From Lamprobacter modestohalophilus (GTDB lineage Bacteria > Pseudomonadota > Gammaproteobacteria > Chromatiales > Chromatiaceae): a stretch of 64,000 nucleotides of DNA. Location: assembly GCF_016583905.1 (NCBI RefSeq), contig NZ_NRRY01000004.1:1-64000 (forward strand), read 5' to 3'. Below the pieces are notes generated by a model, which was not told where the DNA came from, searched no databases, and worked only from the letters and a program-made list of their open reading frames with translations. The translations under genes were made by a program, and so were the position numbers. Positions 24,702-34,009 of this stretch are shown here, in pieces (position 1 is the first letter of the stretch; each line of letters begins with the position of its first letter).

Positions 24702-25793
24702 TCAGTTGTTCTGGATCACAATCCGCGGGAACTTGGCCGCATAGTCCTTCGCCTGCAGCGAGAGCTTGGCTGCGGTCTTGCGGGCGATCTCGCGATAAAG
24801 CTCGCTGATGCGCGATTCCGGATCAGCGACCACCGTCGGCTTACCGCCATCGGTCTCGACGCGGATCTGCATGTCGAGCGGCAGCGAGCCGAGCATGTCG
24901 ATCCCATACTGCTGCGACATGTTTTCGCCACCGCCCTGGCCGAAGATATGCTCCTCGTGACCGCACTTGGAGCAGATATGGATGCTCATGTTCTCGACGA
25001 TGCCAAGTACCGGTACCTCGACCTTCTGGAACATCTTCAAGCCCTTGCGCGCGTCCAGTAGGGCGATATCCTGCGGCGTGGTGACGATGACCGCACCCGA
25101 GACGGGCACCTTTTGTGCCAGCGTCAACTGGGTATCACCAGTGCCCGGCGGCAGGTCGATGACCAGATAATCCAGCTCGGACCAATTGGTGTCGTTGAGC
25201 AACTGTTCCAGCGCCTGGGTCACCATCGGGCCGCGCCAGATCATCGGCGTCTCTTCCTCGATCAGGAAGCCGATCGACATGGTCTGCAGGCCGTGGCTGA
25301 CCATCGGCTCCAGTGTCTTACCGTCTTTCGATTCCGGCTTGCCGGAGACACCAAGCATGCGCGGCTGCGATGGACCATAGATGTCGGCGTCCAGGATACC
25401 GACCTTGGCGCCTTCGGCCACCAGCGCTAGGGCCAGATTGACCGCGGTGGTGGATTTTCCGACGCCGCCCTTGCCGGAGGCGACTGCGATGATGTTCTTG
25501 ACGCTATCGATCGGCTTCAGCGACTTCTGCACCGAGTGCGCCTTGACCTGCCAGCCGACATCGACCTGCGCCATACTGACGCCATCGACGCCTTCAACCT
25601 GCGCCTTCACCGCATCGGCGATGGCTTGCTTGATCCCGTCCGCCGGGAAGCCGAGCAGCACCTTCACCTTGACCTGGTCGCCCTCGACCTCGATACCCTT
25701 GATACAGTTGGCGGAGACCAAGTCCCGGCCCAGATGCGGCTCGTTATAGCCCTTGATGGCGGCTTCGACAGTCTCTTTGGTCACTTCGGTCAT
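24702..25793 (-). CDS. apbC: Iron-sulfur cluster carrier ATPase ApbC/Mrp
   Basis: 363 residues from the ATG at 25793. An N-terminal MIP18-like (DUF59) domain covers residues 1-90. The Mrp/NBP35 P-loop ATPase follows: VASGKGGVGKSTTAVNLALAL (deviant Walker A), GILDADIYGPSQPRMLG, LDYLVIDLPPGTGDTQLTL, and the CxxC motif in HICSKCGHEEHIFG that bridges a 4Fe-4S cluster between subunits. It carries clusters to apo-proteins in the cytoplasm. It is divergent from metG, as in E. coli (mrp-metG). Confidence 0.96.
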   Translation of the reverse strand: MTEVTKETVEAAIKGYNEPHLGRDLVSANCIKGIEVEGDQVKVKVLLGFPADGIKQAIADAVKAQVEGVDGVSMAQVDVGWQVKAHSVQKSLKPIDSVKNIIAVASGKGGVGKSTTAVNLALALVAEGAKVGILDADIYGPSQPRMLGVSGKPESKDGKTLEPMVSHGLQTMSIGFLIEEETPMIWRGPMVTQALEQLLNDTNWSELDYLVIDLPPGTGDTQLTLAQKVPVSGAVIVTTPQDIALLDARKGLKMFQKVEVPVLGIVENMSIHICSKCGHEEHIFGQGGGENMSQQYGIDMLGSLPLDMQIRVETDGGKPTVVADPESRISELYREIARKTAAKLSLQAKDYAAKFPRIVIQNN

Positions 25794-26004
25794 GGAGAGC
25801 TCCGTTGTCTGTGGCGACCGCGGTGGCCCGCGGGCTGGCATGATTCTGTAGGATGCGAGCGCCGCGCTTTGCCAGCTTACGCTGACGCCTTCGGCCCCGT
25901 CGCTGGCACTCGAACTGGTATCAGCAATCGCTAATTCAAGCCTGCTCGGCGATCTGTACGGCGCACCTTGGTAAACTAGTCCCTCCAACCCAGAGCTTTA
26001 TGTA

Positions 26005-27687
26005 ATGAGTCAGCCCCGCGACATCCTGGTCACCAGCGCACTGCCCTACGCCAACGGCCCGATCCATATCGGCCACCTGGTGGAGTACATCCAGACCGAC
26101 ATCTGGACGCGGTTCCAGAAGATGCGTGGAGAAAACTGCTGGTACGTCTGCGCCGATGATGCCCACGGCACCCCGATCATGCTCAAGGCTCGCCAGGAAG
26201 GCATCACGCCGGAGGCCCTGATCGCCCGCGTCGCCGAAGAACATCGGGCCGACTTCGCCGGCTTTCGCGTCGCCTTCGACAACTATCACTCGACCCATTC
26301 CGATGAGAACCGCCATTTCGCGACCCTCATCTACGAGCGCAATCGCGACGCTGGGCATATCGCCAAGCGGACCATCGAGCAGGCCTATGATCCGCTCGAG
26401 CAGATGTTTCTGCCGGATCGGTTCATCAAAGGCGAGTGCCCAAAGTGCGGCGCCGCCGACCAATACGGCGACAACTGCGAGGCCTGCGGCGCCAGCTACT
26501 CGCCCGCCGAGCTGAAGAATCCGCGCTCGGCGGTCTCCGGCGCCGTACCCGAGCAGCGTACCTCCGAGCACTATTTTTTCCGCTTGGCCGATTTCGAGCC
26601 CATGCTCAAGGCTTGGACCCGTGGCGGCAGCCTGCAGGGGCAGGTCGCCAACAAGCTCGACGAATGGTTCGATGCCGGGCTGCAGGAATGGGACATCTCC
26701 CGCGACGCGCCCTACTTCGGCTTCGAGATCCCGGACCACCCCGGCAAGTTCTTCTACGTCTGGCTCGACGCGCCGATCGGCTACATGGCCAGCTTCCAGC
26801 ACCTCTGCGACAGCGCCAAAGGCCAGGCCGCGGGGCTCGACTTCGACCACTACTGGGCGCCGGACAGCAGCGCCGAGGTCTATCACTTCATCGGCAAGGA
26901 CATCATCTATTTCCATGCGCTGTTCTGGCCGGCAATGCTGCACGGCGCCGGCTTCCGCACCCCAACCGCGGTCTTTGCGCATGGATTCCTGACCGTCGAC
27001 GGCCAGAAGATGTCGAAGTCGCGCGGCACCTTTATCAAGGCGCGGACCTACCTGGACCATCTCAACCCGGAGTATCTGCGCTACTACTTCGCCGCCAAGC
27101 TCAGCGCGGGTGTCGACGACATCGATCTCAGTCTGGACGACTTCCAGGCGCGCGTGAATTCGGATCTGGTCGGCAAGGTGGTCAACATTGCCAGCCGCAC
27201 CGCCGGCTTTATCAGCAAGCGCTTCGACGGCCGGCTCGCCGCTGAGTTGCCCGACCGCCCGCTGTTCGAGACCTTCGTCGCCGCCAACGGCCCGATCGCC
27301 GAGGCCTTCGAGGCGCGCGAATACAGCCGCGCGGTGCGCGAGATCATGACGCTGGCCGATCGCGCCAACCAATACATCGATGAGCAAGCGCCCTGGGTCG
27401 TCGCCAAACAGGAAGGGCGTGAAGCCGAGCTGCAGGCGATCTGCACCCAGGGCCTGAATCTGTTCCGCCTCTTGATCGGCTGGCTGAAGCCGATCCTGCC
27501 CGGCACCGCAGAGGCTGCCGAGCAGTTCCTGCAGATCGAGCCGCTGACCTGGGACGCGCTCGCCACGCCGCTGTTGGATCAGGAGATCGCTAAGTTCAAG
27601 CCGCTGATGACGCGCATCGAGCCGGCGCAGATCCAGGCCATGCTCGAGGCCTCGAAAGAGGATCTGGCAGCGTCTAGCGCGCACTGA
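26005..27687 (+). CDS. metG: Methionyl-tRNA synthetase, short form
   Basis: 560 residues. The class I signatures are HIGH at 21-24 and KMSKS at 335-339. A zinc-knuckle insert ([21 protein letters not shown]) follows the connective peptide. The C-terminal helical anticodon-binding domain ends at [11 protein letters not shown]. The Trbp111-like tRNA-binding domain (about 110 residues) that E. coli MetG carries is absent, so the enzyme is either monomeric or relies on a separate tRNA-binding protein. There is no sign of a frameshift at the end. Confidence 0.97.
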   Translation: MSQPRDILVTSALPYANGPIHIGHLVEYIQTDIWTRFQKMRGENCWYVCADDAHGTPIMLKARQEGITPEALIARVAEEHRADFAGFRVAFDNYHSTHSDENRHFATLIYERNRDAGHIAKRTIEQAYDPLEQMFLPDRFIKGECPKCGAADQYGDNCEACGASYSPAELKNPRSAVSGAVPEQRTSEHYFFRLADFEPMLKAWTRGGSLQGQVANKLDEWFDAGLQEWDISRDAPYFGFEIPDHPGKFFYVWLDAPIGYMASFQHLCDSAKGQAAGLDFDHYWAPDSSAEVYHFIGKDIIYFHALFWPAMLHGAGFRTPTAVFAHGFLTVDGQKMSKSRGTFIKARTYLDHLNPEYLRYYFAAKLSAGVDDIDLSLDDFQARVNSDLVGKVVNIASRTAGFISKRFDGRLAAELPDRPLFETFVAANGPIAEAFEAREYSRAVREIMTLADRANQYIDEQAPWVVAKQEGREAELQAICTQGLNLFRLLIGWLKPILPGTAEAAEQFLQIEPLTWDALATPLLDQEIAKFKPLMTRIEPAQIQAMLEASKEDLAASSAH

Positions 27688-27794
27688 TCGATCAGTTCAG
27701 ACACACCGCCAGATGGTCGTTCCACCTTATTTCCTGACGACACAAGCCGGACGGCTAGCGTTGATGTGCTCGTCAGATCCGATGGTCAGGCCGC

Positions 27795-28583
27795 ATGTTT
27801 GACCTCAATATCTACGCCGCGGGCCTTGCGGTCGTCCTCGCACTCGCCATCAGCGCTTGGCTGATCAGTATCCCAGCGCGCAATGTCAGCCTCGTCGACA
27901 GCCTCTGGTCGCTGTTCTTTCTGGTGCTGACGCTGGTCTACATCACTTGGGCGCCAACGCTCGCGGCGCGCGCGTACATCCTGCTGTTCCTGGTCACGGT
28001 CTGGGCCACCCGGCTCTCGGTGTTCATCACCCTGCGCAACAGGGGCCAACCAGAAGACCGGCGCTACCAGGCGATGCGCGCCGAGAACGAGCCTGGATTC
28101 TGGCTCAAGAGTCTCTATCTGGTGTTTGGGCTGCAGGCGATCTTGGCCTGGGTGATCTCGCTGCCGCTGCTCGGTGGCATCCTCGGCTCGGCGCCACTCG
28201 GTTGGCTAGACTATCTGGGCGTGTTGCTCTGGCTCATCGGGTTCGGTTTCGAGGCCATTGGCGATCAGCAACTCGCCGCCTTCAAGGCCCATCCGCTGAG
28301 CCGAGGGCAGGTGCTCGACCATGGTCTGTGGCGCTATACACGCCACCCGAACTACTTCGGCGAGGCCTGTGTCTGGTGGGGGTTCTACCTGCTCGCGCTG
28401 GCCGCCGGGGCCTGGTGGAGCCTCCTGGGCCCGGTCCTGGTGACGCTGTTATTGCTGCGGGTCTCAGGGGTTGCGCTGCTGGAAAAGGACATCGCCGAGC
28501 GCCGACCGGCTTATCGCGACTATATCTGCCGAACCAACGCCTTCTTCCCCGGACCACCGCGCGCAAGACCAAACGTCAACTGA
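27795..28583 (+). CDS. DUF1295 steroid-reductase-like membrane protein
   Basis: 262 residues with about six membrane segments. The conserved C-terminal DUF1295 motif is LWRYTRHPNYFGEACVWWGFYLLAL, the NADPH-region pattern shared with 3-oxo-5-alpha-steroid 4-dehydrogenases and isoprenylcysteine methyltransferases. Further motifs are LWSLFFL, NRGQPEDRRYQAMRAEN and a final RPAYRDYICRTNAFFP. These proteins often sit near cyclopropane fatty acid or lipocalin genes. Here a DUF6134 protein and a lipocalin follow, which suggests a role in membrane lipid modification or stress; the reaction is unknown. Confidence 0.88.
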   Translation: MFDLNIYAAGLAVVLALAISAWLISIPARNVSLVDSLWSLFFLVLTLVYITWAPTLAARAYILLFLVTVWATRLSVFITLRNRGQPEDRRYQAMRAENEPGFWLKSLYLVFGLQAILAWVISLPLLGGILGSAPLGWLDYLGVLLWLIGFGFEAIGDQQLAAFKAHPLSRGQVLDHGLWRYTRHPNYFGEACVWWGFYLLALAAGAWWSLLGPVLVTLLLLRVSGVALLEKDIAERRPAYRDYICRTNAFFPGPPRARPNVN

Positions 28584-28672
28584 CGCCCATAGCGAGTCAC
28601 CAGCCAGGCAATAAGCGCCTGTTCCAGGGTAGCGATTTCGGTTCATGCGGCCAGAGGTGAAGGCCGAAAAGA

Positions 28673-28711
28673 CCCACAGATGAACACAGATCGACACAGA
28701 TGCACACCGAT
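28673..28711. repeat. Dispersed ACACAGAT-type repeat
   Basis: CCACAGATGAACACAGATCG, continuing ACACAGATGCACACCGATC, is built of three ACACAGAT-like units. Similar sequences are scattered widely in intergenic regions of many bacteria. Only this copy is seen in the window. Confidence 0.65.
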
Positions 28712-28838
28712 CTTTTCATTGACGACCGGCAGCGTCCATCTATACCGCAGTAATGTTTATCCTTGTCCAACTGTTGTTCAGGCAGCCTAAGGGCACAAAC
28801 TTTGCCGTATGAGCCACCCTCTCTTCTGGAGTCTCCCG

Positions 28839-29501
28839 ATGTTCAATCAACGCGTTCGGCCCGCCCTCGTCGGCGGTCTCTTGGCGCTGGCCTTGCCTTT
28901 GACACTGACCAGCCTCGCAGTGGGCGCATCGGTCGATCAGACCTTTCGCTTCGAGGTCCTGCTCGACGACAAGCCGATCGGCGAGCATCGCTTTGATATC
29001 GATGTCAGCGGCGATCAACAACGGGTCACCAGCCAGGCCGAATTCGAGGTCGATTTCTTCTTCATCACCGCCTACCGTTATCGCCACCAGAGCAACGAGC
29101 TGTTTCGCAATGGCTGCCTGGAGCGGCTCAGCTCGACCACCAACGACAATGGCACCCGCTACAAGATCGACGGCTCGGCGGTCAGCAATGGCTTCCGCGT
29201 CGATCGCGGCGAGGACGTCGAGCAATTCGATGGCTGCGTCAAGACCTTTGCCTACTGGGACTCAGCCATCCTGCAGCAGCCCAAGCTCCTGAATCCACAA
29301 ACCGGAGAGCTCGAATCGGTCAGCGTGCAACAGCGCGGAGCGGAGCAGGTCGCCGTCAACGGCAGCGAGGTTGAGGCGACCCGTTTCGAGCTGGTCACCG
29401 ACGAACTGACCATCAACCTCTGGTATAACGACGAGCTGGGCTGGGTACGGCTCGCCAGCGATACCGGCAAGGGCGCCCAACTGATCTACCGGAGACTCTG
29501 A
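28839..29501 (+). CDS. DUF6134 family exported protein
   Basis: 220 residues from the ATG at 28839, which has GGAG seven bases upstream; the ATG at 28809 is an alternative. A signal peptide (VGGLLALALPLTLTSLAVGA) is followed by a beta-rich periplasmic domain: FRFEVLLDDKPIGEHRFDIDVSG, FFFITAYRYRHQSNELFRNGCLERLSSTTNDNG, and the C-terminal NLWYNDELGWVRLASDTGKGAQLIYRRL. The shape resembles the DUF3108/DUF6134 fold. The function is unknown. Its stop overlaps the lipocalin start by one base, so the two are co-translated. Confidence 0.8.
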   Translation: MFNQRVRPALVGGLLALALPLTLTSLAVGASVDQTFRFEVLLDDKPIGEHRFDIDVSGDQQRVTSQAEFEVDFFFITAYRYRHQSNELFRNGCLERLSSTTNDNGTRYKIDGSAVSNGFRVDRGEDVEQFDGCVKTFAYWDSAILQQPKLLNPQTGELESVSVQQRGAEQVAVNGSEVEATRFELVTDELTINLWYNDELGWVRLASDTGKGAQLIYRRL

Positions 29502-30046
29502 TGCGTCGATTCCCACAGGTGCTGCGACTGCTGCTCGCGGCTGGCATCCTCAGCCTGCTCAGCGGCTGTATCGAAACTGGAGGCGAACCGATGAAGACGG
29601 TCGATCGAGTTGACCTAGAACGTTTCATGGGCGATTGGTATGTGGTCGCGAATATCCCCACCTTCGTCGAGAAGGGCGCGCACAACGCCGTCGAGTCCTA
29701 TGCACTGAATCCCGATGGCACCATCGCCACCACCTTCACCTTTAATCAGGATGCCTTCGACGGCCCGCAGAAGGTCCATCACCCGAAGGGCTTCGTGCTC
29801 GACACAGCGACCAACGCCCGCTGGGGGATGCAGTTCATCTGGCCGATCAAGGCCGACTTCCGCATCATCTATCTCGATGACGACTATCAGACCACGGTGA
29901 TTGGGCGCGCCAAGCGTGACTATGTGTGGGTGATGTCGAGAACGCCCGACTTCAGCGATGCGGAATTCGAGGAGATGAAGGCCTTCATCGAAAGCCTAGG
30001 CTACGCTCCCAGCAAGCTCCAGCGCGTGCCGCAGCAGGGCGTTTGA
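29501..30046 (+). CDS. blc: Outer-membrane lipocalin Blc
   Basis: 181 residues. A lipoprotein signal with lipobox LLSGC is followed by the lipocalin pattern: VDRVDLERFMGDWYVVANIPTFVEKGAHNAVESYAL (GxW motif in GDWY), then WGMQFIWPIKADFRIIYLDDDYQTTVIGRAKRDYVWVMSRTP. Bacterial lipocalins bind fatty acids or lysophospholipids and help maintain the membrane under stress. It is the third gene of the DUF1295/DUF6134/lipocalin group. Confidence 0.93.
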   Translation: MRRFPQVLRLLLAAGILSLLSGCIETGGEPMKTVDRVDLERFMGDWYVVANIPTFVEKGAHNAVESYALNPDGTIATTFTFNQDAFDGPQKVHHPKGFVLDTATNARWGMQFIWPIKADFRIIYLDDDYQTTVIGRAKRDYVWVMSRTPDFSDAEFEEMKAFIESLGYAPSKLQRVPQQGV

Positions 30047-30154
30047 CCAGGCTGGCTGCTCAAGCTGGCCATTCACGCTCGCTACTCGAGCTGACGCTGA
30101 GAATTGCTACAATCCCGGATCTCTCTTGCGACTCATTCCCGGAACCCGCCTCGT

Positions 30155-31927
30155 TTGACTGCCCCCCGCACCCTGCTGGATGACCAAAAGCCGCTCGCCT
30201 CGCGCTGGCTGCGGCTTTCGGTCGGGCTCGGCTTGGGCAACGGGGTGCTGCTGATTCTCCAAGCCTGGCTGCTCGCCCAAATCATTGACACAGTTGTCTT
30301 CGGTGACGCCAGCCTAGACCAGGTTGCACCCTGGCTCTGGCCCCTGCTCGTGCTCTTCGCGGTGCGCGCAGGCATCGCCTGGGCCTCGGAGCAGAGCGCC
30401 TTCCGGGCCGCGGCGCAGGTCAAGATCAGCCTGCGCGATCGGCTTTATCGCCATATCCAGGCCGCCGGCCCGGCCTGGATGGCCGGGCAGCGCAGTGGCG
30501 CCATCGCCGAGGATCTGACCCGTGGCATCGAAGCCGTCGAGGCCTACTACGCGCGCTACCTGCCGGCGATGTCGCTGACCGCGCTGATCCCACTGGCGAT
30601 CCTGATCGTGGTGCTGCCGCTGGACTGGCTCTCGGCGCTGATCATGCTGGTGACCGCGCCATTGATCCCGGTGTTCATGATTCTGATCGGCAGCAGTGTG
30701 GAGCGGCTGAATCAGCAGCTCTGGAAGGAATTGGCCCGGATGGGGGCGCATTTCCTCGATGTGATCCAGGGCATGACGACGCTGAAGCTGTTCAACGCCA
30801 GCCGCCGCGAGGCCGAGGTGATCGCGCGCATCTCCGAGGACTATCGCGCCAGCACCATGCGCGTCCTGCGCGTCGCCTTCTTGACCTCGGCGGTGCTCGA
30901 GCTGTTCTCGACCCTGGGCATTGCCATCATCGCGGTCTTCATCGGCTTCCGGCTCTATCAGCTCGATCTGCCGATCCCGGACCTGATCGCGCCCCCCGAG
31001 ATCAGCTTCGTCACCGGCTTCTTCATCCTGCTGCTAGCGCCCGAGTTCTATGCGCCGCTGCGCAATCTCGGCACCCATTATCACGGACGGATGGAGGCGA
31101 TCGCCGCCGCCGAGCGCCTGGTCGCGGTGATGGATACCGAACTGCCGGCACCCCCAAAACAGCTTGCGAGCCTGAGCGCGGACAGCCCGCTGCACATCCG
31201 CTTCGAGGACGTCTCGTTCAGCTATGAGCCGGGGCGACCAGCGCTCGCTGGCGCGCAGCTTGAGATCAAGCCCGGCGAGCGTGTCGCCTTGGTTGGGCCC
31301 AGCGGTGCCGGTAAGACGACGGTCGCAAACCTCTTGCTCGGCTTCATCCGGCCAGAGGCAGGTCGCATCAGCATCGATGGCGAAGACCTCAACGCGCTGG
31401 CGATCGACGACTGGCGCCGGCGGCTCGCTTGGCTGCCCCAACAGCCGCGACTGTTCCAGGGCACGATCGCCGACAACATTCGCCTCGGGCTGCCTGATGC
31501 GAGCCTTGCCGAGGTGCGCCAAGCCGCCGAGCGCGCACAGGCCGCCGAGTTCATCGATCGGCTGCCACGCGGCTATGAGACGACGGTCGGCGAGCGTGGC
31601 GCTGGACTCTCCGGCGGCCAGATCCAGCGCGTTGCCCTGGCGCGCGCCTTCTTGCGTGATGCGCGCTTCGTGATCCTCGACGAGGCGACGGCTAGCCTCG
31701 ACCCCGCCAGCGAGGCGCTCGTCCAGCGCGCGCTCGACCAGCTCGCTGAGGGCCGATCGATGCTGGTGATCGCGCATCGGTTGAGTACGGTGCGCAATGC
31801 CGATCGCATCCTGGTGATTGACGGCGGGCGGATTGTCGAAGCTGGCTCACATGCCGAGCTGATCGAACGCGATGGCCCCTATCGGCAGATGGTGCGACTG
31901 CTGGAGCCTGGAGGGGCGCATGTCTGA
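30155..31927 (+). CDS. cydD: Heterodimeric ABC exporter CydD
   Basis: 590 residues from the TTG at 30155; the frame is open from a TTG at 30104, but a TACAAT box at 30108-30113 lies in between and probably drives the operon. It is an ABC exporter half: six membrane segments, then an ATPase domain with GPSGAGKTT (Walker A), LSGGQIQRVALARA and FVILDEATASLD. The partner overlap and the CydD-type N-terminus (VVFGDASLDQVAPWLWPLLVLFAVRAGIAW) support CydD. CydDC exports reduced thiols and haem-related compounds and is needed for cytochrome bd assembly. cydAB is not in the window. Confidence 0.93.
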   Translation: MTAPRTLLDDQKPLASRWLRLSVGLGLGNGVLLILQAWLLAQIIDTVVFGDASLDQVAPWLWPLLVLFAVRAGIAWASEQSAFRAAAQVKISLRDRLYRHIQAAGPAWMAGQRSGAIAEDLTRGIEAVEAYYARYLPAMSLTALIPLAILIVVLPLDWLSALIMLVTAPLIPVFMILIGSSVERLNQQLWKELARMGAHFLDVIQGMTTLKLFNASRREAEVIARISEDYRASTMRVLRVAFLTSAVLELFSTLGIAIIAVFIGFRLYQLDLPIPDLIAPPEISFVTGFFILLLAPEFYAPLRNLGTHYHGRMEAIAAAERLVAVMDTELPAPPKQLASLSADSPLHIRFEDVSFSYEPGRPALAGAQLEIKPGERVALVGPSGAGKTTVANLLLGFIRPEAGRISIDGEDLNALAIDDWRRRLAWLPQQPRLFQGTIADNIRLGLPDASLAEVRQAAERAQAAEFIDRLPRGYETTVGERGAGLSGGQIQRVALARAFLRDARFVILDEATASLDPASEALVQRALDQLAEGRSMLVIAHRLSTVRNADRILVIDGGRIVEAGSHAELIERDGPYRQMVRLLEPGGAHV

Positions 31928-33719
31928 GCTCATCCGTCTCTGGCAGCTGTTCCAGCCCTATCGTGGCTGGATGCTGGGCGGCTTCGCCGTCGCCTTGATC
32001 ACGTTGCTGGCGAATGTCGCGCTAATGGCGGTCTCGGGCTGGTTCATCACCGCGATGGCGGTCGCTGGCGCGGCTGGCGTGGCGATGAACTATTTCGCCC
32101 CAGCCGCACTGATCCGCGCCAGCGCCATCGGCCGCACCGCTGGGCGCTATTTCGAGCGTCTGATCACGCACGAGGCCACGCTGCGCCAGCTCGCCGGGCT
32201 GCGAGTCTGGTTCTATCGGCATCTGGAGCCGCTGGCCCCGGCGCGGCTGATGGAGTACCACAGTGCCGATCTTCTGACCCGCATCCGCGCCGATATCGAC
32301 GCGCTGGATAACCTCTATGTCCGGGTGTTGGTGCCCGTGCTGGTCGCGATCACCGCTGGGCTCGCGTTCTTCCTCTTCACGGCGATGTTCGATCTCGGGC
32401 TCGCGCAGCTGTTGCTGGTGATGCTGCTGATCGCTGGCGTCGCCCTACCCTGGGCTGGACATCGGCTCGGCAAACGGCCCGGGCGGTGCATCGTCGAGAT
32501 CCAGGCTGAGCTGCGCCAGGCCGGCATCGACGGCACCCAGGGCCTGTCCGAGCTGCTGATCTATGGGGCTGCCGACAGCCACGCTCGGCATCTGGACGCG
32601 CTCAGCCGGGCGCTGGTCGCCGAACAAGAGCGCATGAGTCAGCTCACCGGCATCGCCCAGGCCGCGACTGGCCTCACCGCCAATCTGACCCTCTGGGGCA
32701 TGCTCTGGCTCGGCATCCCGCTGGTGCATGATGGCAGCCTGGCGCCACCACAGCTGGCGATGCTCGCGCTGTTCTCGCTCGCGACCTTCGAGGCCGTCGC
32801 GCCTTTGCCGATGGCCTTCCAACAGCTCGAATCGACGCTGACCGCGGCGCGCCGGCTATTCGCGATCGTCGACACCGAGCCGGCGGTGCCGGAGCCAACC
32901 GGCCCCGCGCCGCAACCGAAAGACAGCGGGCTGGTGATCGAGGGACTGCGTTTTGCTTACCCCAGCAAGAGCAGCCTGAATGATCACTCCGGCACGGGAT
33001 CAAGCGCGGATGCGGGCATCCATATCGACTCGGCCCAGGAGCGCCTAACGCTCGACGGCATCGATCTCCAGCTGCCACCGGGTCGGCGGGTCGCTATCGT
33101 CGGCGCCACCGGCTCCGGCAAGACCACGTTGTTTAACCTGCTACTGCGCTTTTGGGCACCCGAGTCCGGCTCTATCCGGCTCGGCGGGATACCGCTCGAA
33201 CAGTTTCCCGGCGAAGACCTGCGCAGCCGCATCGCATTGGTCTCGCAGCACACGCATCTGTTCGATACCAGCATCCGTGAGAACCTGCTGATCGCAGCCC
33301 CCGACGCCCCGCAAGGGGTGCTTGAGCAGGCCTGCGCAACCGCCCAGATCCACGACTTCATCGCCGAATTGCCCGATGGGTACGACACCTGGGTTGGCGA
33401 GACCGGCGTGCGGCTCTCGGGCGGCCAGGCGCGACGCATCGCCATCGCCCGCGCGCTGCTCCGTGATGCCCCGATCTTGCTTCTCGATGAGCCGACAGAA
33501 GGCCTCGATGCCGTCACCGAGCGCGCGCTGATGGATGCCGTGCAACGGCTCATGGAAGGGCGCACCGTCCTGTTGATCACCCATCGGCCGGTCGCGCTGG
33601 CGCAGATGGACGAGATCCTGGTACTCGATCACGGCCGCGTCGTCGAGCGCGGCACCCACACCGAACTGCTCAAAGCGCCGATCTACCCACGCCTGCTTGG
33701 ATTGGATCTCGACGTCTAG
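31920..33719 (+). CDS. cydC: Heterodimeric ABC exporter CydC
   Basis: 599 residues from the ATG at 31920, overlapping cydD by 8 bases. The N-terminus MSELIRLWQLFQPYRGWMLGGFAVALITLLANVALMAVSGWFITAMAVAG is typical of CydC. The ATPase has GATGSGKTT, LSGGQARRIAIARALLRDAPILLLDEPTEGLD and a final HGRVVERGTH. A 30-residue polar insert (SSLNDHSGTGSSADAGIHID) breaks the start of the ATPase domain between its first strand and the next; relatives lack this, and it is probably a repeat or slippage insertion in a loop. Confidence 0.93.
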   Translation: MSELIRLWQLFQPYRGWMLGGFAVALITLLANVALMAVSGWFITAMAVAGAAGVAMNYFAPAALIRASAIGRTAGRYFERLITHEATLRQLAGLRVWFYRHLEPLAPARLMEYHSADLLTRIRADIDALDNLYVRVLVPVLVAITAGLAFFLFTAMFDLGLAQLLLVMLLIAGVALPWAGHRLGKRPGRCIVEIQAELRQAGIDGTQGLSELLIYGAADSHARHLDALSRALVAEQERMSQLTGIAQAATGLTANLTLWGMLWLGIPLVHDGSLAPPQLAMLALFSLATFEAVAPLPMAFQQLESTLTAARRLFAIVDTEPAVPEPTGPAPQPKDSGLVIEGLRFAYPSKSSLNDHSGTGSSADAGIHIDSAQERLTLDGIDLQLPPGRRVAIVGATGSGKTTLFNLLLRFWAPESGSIRLGGIPLEQFPGEDLRSRIALVSQHTHLFDTSIRENLLIAAPDAPQGVLEQACATAQIHDFIAELPDGYDTWVGETGVRLSGGQARRIAIARALLRDAPILLLDEPTEGLDAVTERALMDAVQRLMEGRTVLLITHRPVALAQMDEILVLDHGRVVERGTHTELLKAPIYPRLLGLDLDV

Positions 33720-33808
33720 CTGAAATCCGGGATTGCTTACTCCTGGATTTGCGTTCAATGCATCAAGAGCGTTCGCGACCCAAACACGGCGGGCGTCCTG
33801 CTGAGAAT

Positions 33809-34009
33809 TCAGACGATCTCACCCGCTTCGGCCAGCAATCGATGGATCAAGCGCGCCACATTGTCATCTTTGGCCTGCCCGGCCTCGATCTCATCTCGCA
33901 CCGCTTGCGGCAGCAGCACCCGATCGAACAGCCCGCACAGAAGCTGCTCTTGGCCAATCCCCAATAGCGCGATCATTGGTGATGCATTGACAACAACGCG
34001 TTTAGGCAT
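33809..34009 (-). pseudogene. Truncated PIN-domain toxin (DUF3368 type)
   Basis: A 66-codon frame from the ATG at 34009: MPKRVVVNASPMIALLGIGQEQLLCGLFDRVLLPQAVRDEIEAGQ. It matches the first half of DUF3368/PIN toxins (about 150-160 residues), with VVNASP in place of the first PIN Asp region. The second half with the remaining acidic residues is absent after the stop. Its start overlaps the upstream UPF0175 antitoxin by 8 bases. Probably inactive. Confidence 0.7.

Noticed and set aside
25936-27684. Long minus-strand open frame opposite metG (about 580 codons)
   Set aside because: It is antisense to a complete methionyl-tRNA synthetase and has no recognisable domain; long antisense frames are expected in GC-rich DNA.
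27683-27696. Palindrome ACTGATCGATCAGT at the end of metG as a terminator
   Set aside because: There is no loop and no T run; it is likely a chance palindrome or a protein-binding site without support.
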